Source: Trichoplax sp. H2 (taxonomy: Eukaryota; Placozoa; Uniplacotomia; Trichoplacea). Taken from it: a DNA stretch of 64,000 nucleotides. The notes beneath the pieces were generated by a model, which worked only from the letters and a program-made list of their open reading frames with translations, ran no database searches and had not been told where the DNA came from. The stretch spans positions 434,001-498,000 of the forward strand of contig NOWV01000001.1 in assembly GCA_003344405.1 (NCBI GenBank), written 5' to 3'. Of the stretch, positions 63,307 through 64,000 are shown piece by piece (the stretch's first letter is position 1; the number at the start of each line of letters is the position of its first letter). The position numbers and the translations under genes are program-made.

Positions 63307-63522
63307 ATGGCTGAAGAAGTCTCTGCAAAACCCAAGTCTTCCTATAGCAGCTATACTGCTTTCTTCTTTTTAGTCAATTATATCCTTGGTACTGGATTTC
63401 TTGGCATCCCGTATGTTATGTACCACAGTGGGATAATTTCTTGCACATTTACGTTGATGGTAATAACCGTCTTTAACTGCTTCGGAGCTCTGTGGATAAT
63501 CGAAAGTATGGCTAGAGCTTAT
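63307..63522 (+). CDS. multi-pass amino-acid-transporter-like protein, first exon (partial)
   Basis: ATG 63307 opens 72 codons ending at GCTTAT^GTAAGT (donor at 63523, phase 0). After a short hydrophilic start (MAEEVSAKPKSSYSSY) come two membrane segments: TAFFFLVNYILGTGFLGIPY and IISCTFTLMVITVFNCFGAL. GTG near the start of the first helix followed by a Gly/Pro-containing segment and ESMARA is typical of the amino acid/auxin permease fold (SLC32/36/38), and the layout recalls TMEM104. The rest of the gene lies beyond the window, so subfamily and substrate cannot be decided. Confidence 0.65.
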
Positions 63523-63580
63523 GTAAGTCTTGTCAATATAGACTACTTTATATGTATCGGATGAAATTAGCATTACGCCT

Positions 63581-63712
63581 TACGTATTCGCAGGTGGTAC
63601 TACAAATTGATTAGCGATGATGATTGAGGTATATGTGTATGCTATTAGTATTCGCAAGTGGTACTATAAATTTATTAGCGATGATGATTGAGGTATATGT
63701 GTATGCTTTTAG
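63581..63712. repeat. two 64-bp direct repeats in the transporter's first intron
   Basis: GTATTCGCAGGTGGTACTAC (63585) and GTATTCGCAAGTGGTACTAT (63649) each lead into ATTAGCGATGATGATTGAGG and TATATGTGTATGCT. The repeated block contains a CAG that could act as a 3' splice site in the first copy only. Confidence 0.75.
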
Positions 63713-63805
63713 CTAACAGCAATAAGGATCACATATTATGATTTTAACATGATTCATACGCTTAGATAAATCTTTTCCATTGAATTTACTTCTAAGCGAA
63801 TAAGA

Positions 63806-64000
63806 TATGAGCGTATTGTAGAGCTCACATAATATTGAAAACATCAAGGAGTAAATCAGAGAGTGATTACAGCTTGCATAGAGGAGTCTTTATTCTAATT
63901 TTAACCTATTATGAGCGTATTGTAGAGCTCACATAACATTGAAAATATCAAGGAGTAAATCAGAGCGTGATAACAGCTTGCATACAGGAGTCTTTATTCT
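63806..64000. repeat. 103-bp direct repeat, cut by window end
   Basis: TATGAGCGTATTGTAGAGCT at 63806 recurs at 63909 and stays closely similar through AAGGAGTAAATCAGAG, ACAGCTTGCATA and GAGTCTTTATTCT, where the window ends. It may be the start of a longer array. Confidence 0.75.

Overview
The window is nuclear DNA from an animal. It is AT-rich, with long non-coding stretches and genes split by GT-AG introns of about 120 bp to 9.5 kb. The gene set is metazoan: a FoxQ2-like forkhead factor, a CARD plus death-domain adaptor, a syntaxin-7/12-type SNARE, a lipid phosphate phosphatase, a zDHHC palmitoyltransferase, ISCA1, PET100 and the V-ATPase c'' proteolipid. Low GC, compact conserved proteins and mostly short introns suggest an early-branching animal. 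A placozoan (Trichoplax/Hoilungia) is my best guess and a cnidarian is not excluded. I rebuilt the gene models by hand from splice sites, reading phase and family conservation. In every named multi-exon model the exon phases agree from start to stop.

Layout. 1-9282: mostly non-coding, with two phase-compatible exons of an unidentified + strand gene (1994-2526) and degenerate tandem repeats. 9283-14922 (-): a protein with two calponin-homology domains and a long coiled coil, whose last intron carries an array repeating its own 3' splice site. 14923-23951: gene-poor. It holds a 111/134-bp satellite (19160-21355) and a 40-bp satellite (22100-23157), broken by four 20-N gaps. The pieces between gaps look like two alleles laid end to end. 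23952-36588 (+): a zDHHC palmitoyltransferase whose 9.5-kb last intron contains the intronless forkhead gene (34954-35907). 39118-41734 (-): ISCA1. 44372-47903 (+): lipid phosphate phosphatase. 48445-50547 (-): PET100. 52713-54244 (-): CARD/death-domain adaptor. 56371-57210 (+): intronless syntaxin. 59131-61887 (-): V-ATPase c''. 63307-63522 (+): first exon of a multi-pass transporter that runs off the window.

The genes do not form one pathway. They are a typical mixed eukaryotic neighbourhood: mitochondrial assembly (ISCA1, PET100), endomembrane function (syntaxin, V-ATPase, zDHHC, phosphatase), cytoskeleton (CH protein), cell-death signalling (CARD/DD) and one transcription factor. From about 40 kb rightwards the spacers are rich in a pentamer microsatellite (TACAG/CTGTA) that often switches strand to make perfect palindromes.

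The most unusual features are the 111-bp satellite, whose copies keep a 10-bp hairpin by paired substitutions, and two separate cases in which an intron contains extra copies of its own 3' splice site and exon start.
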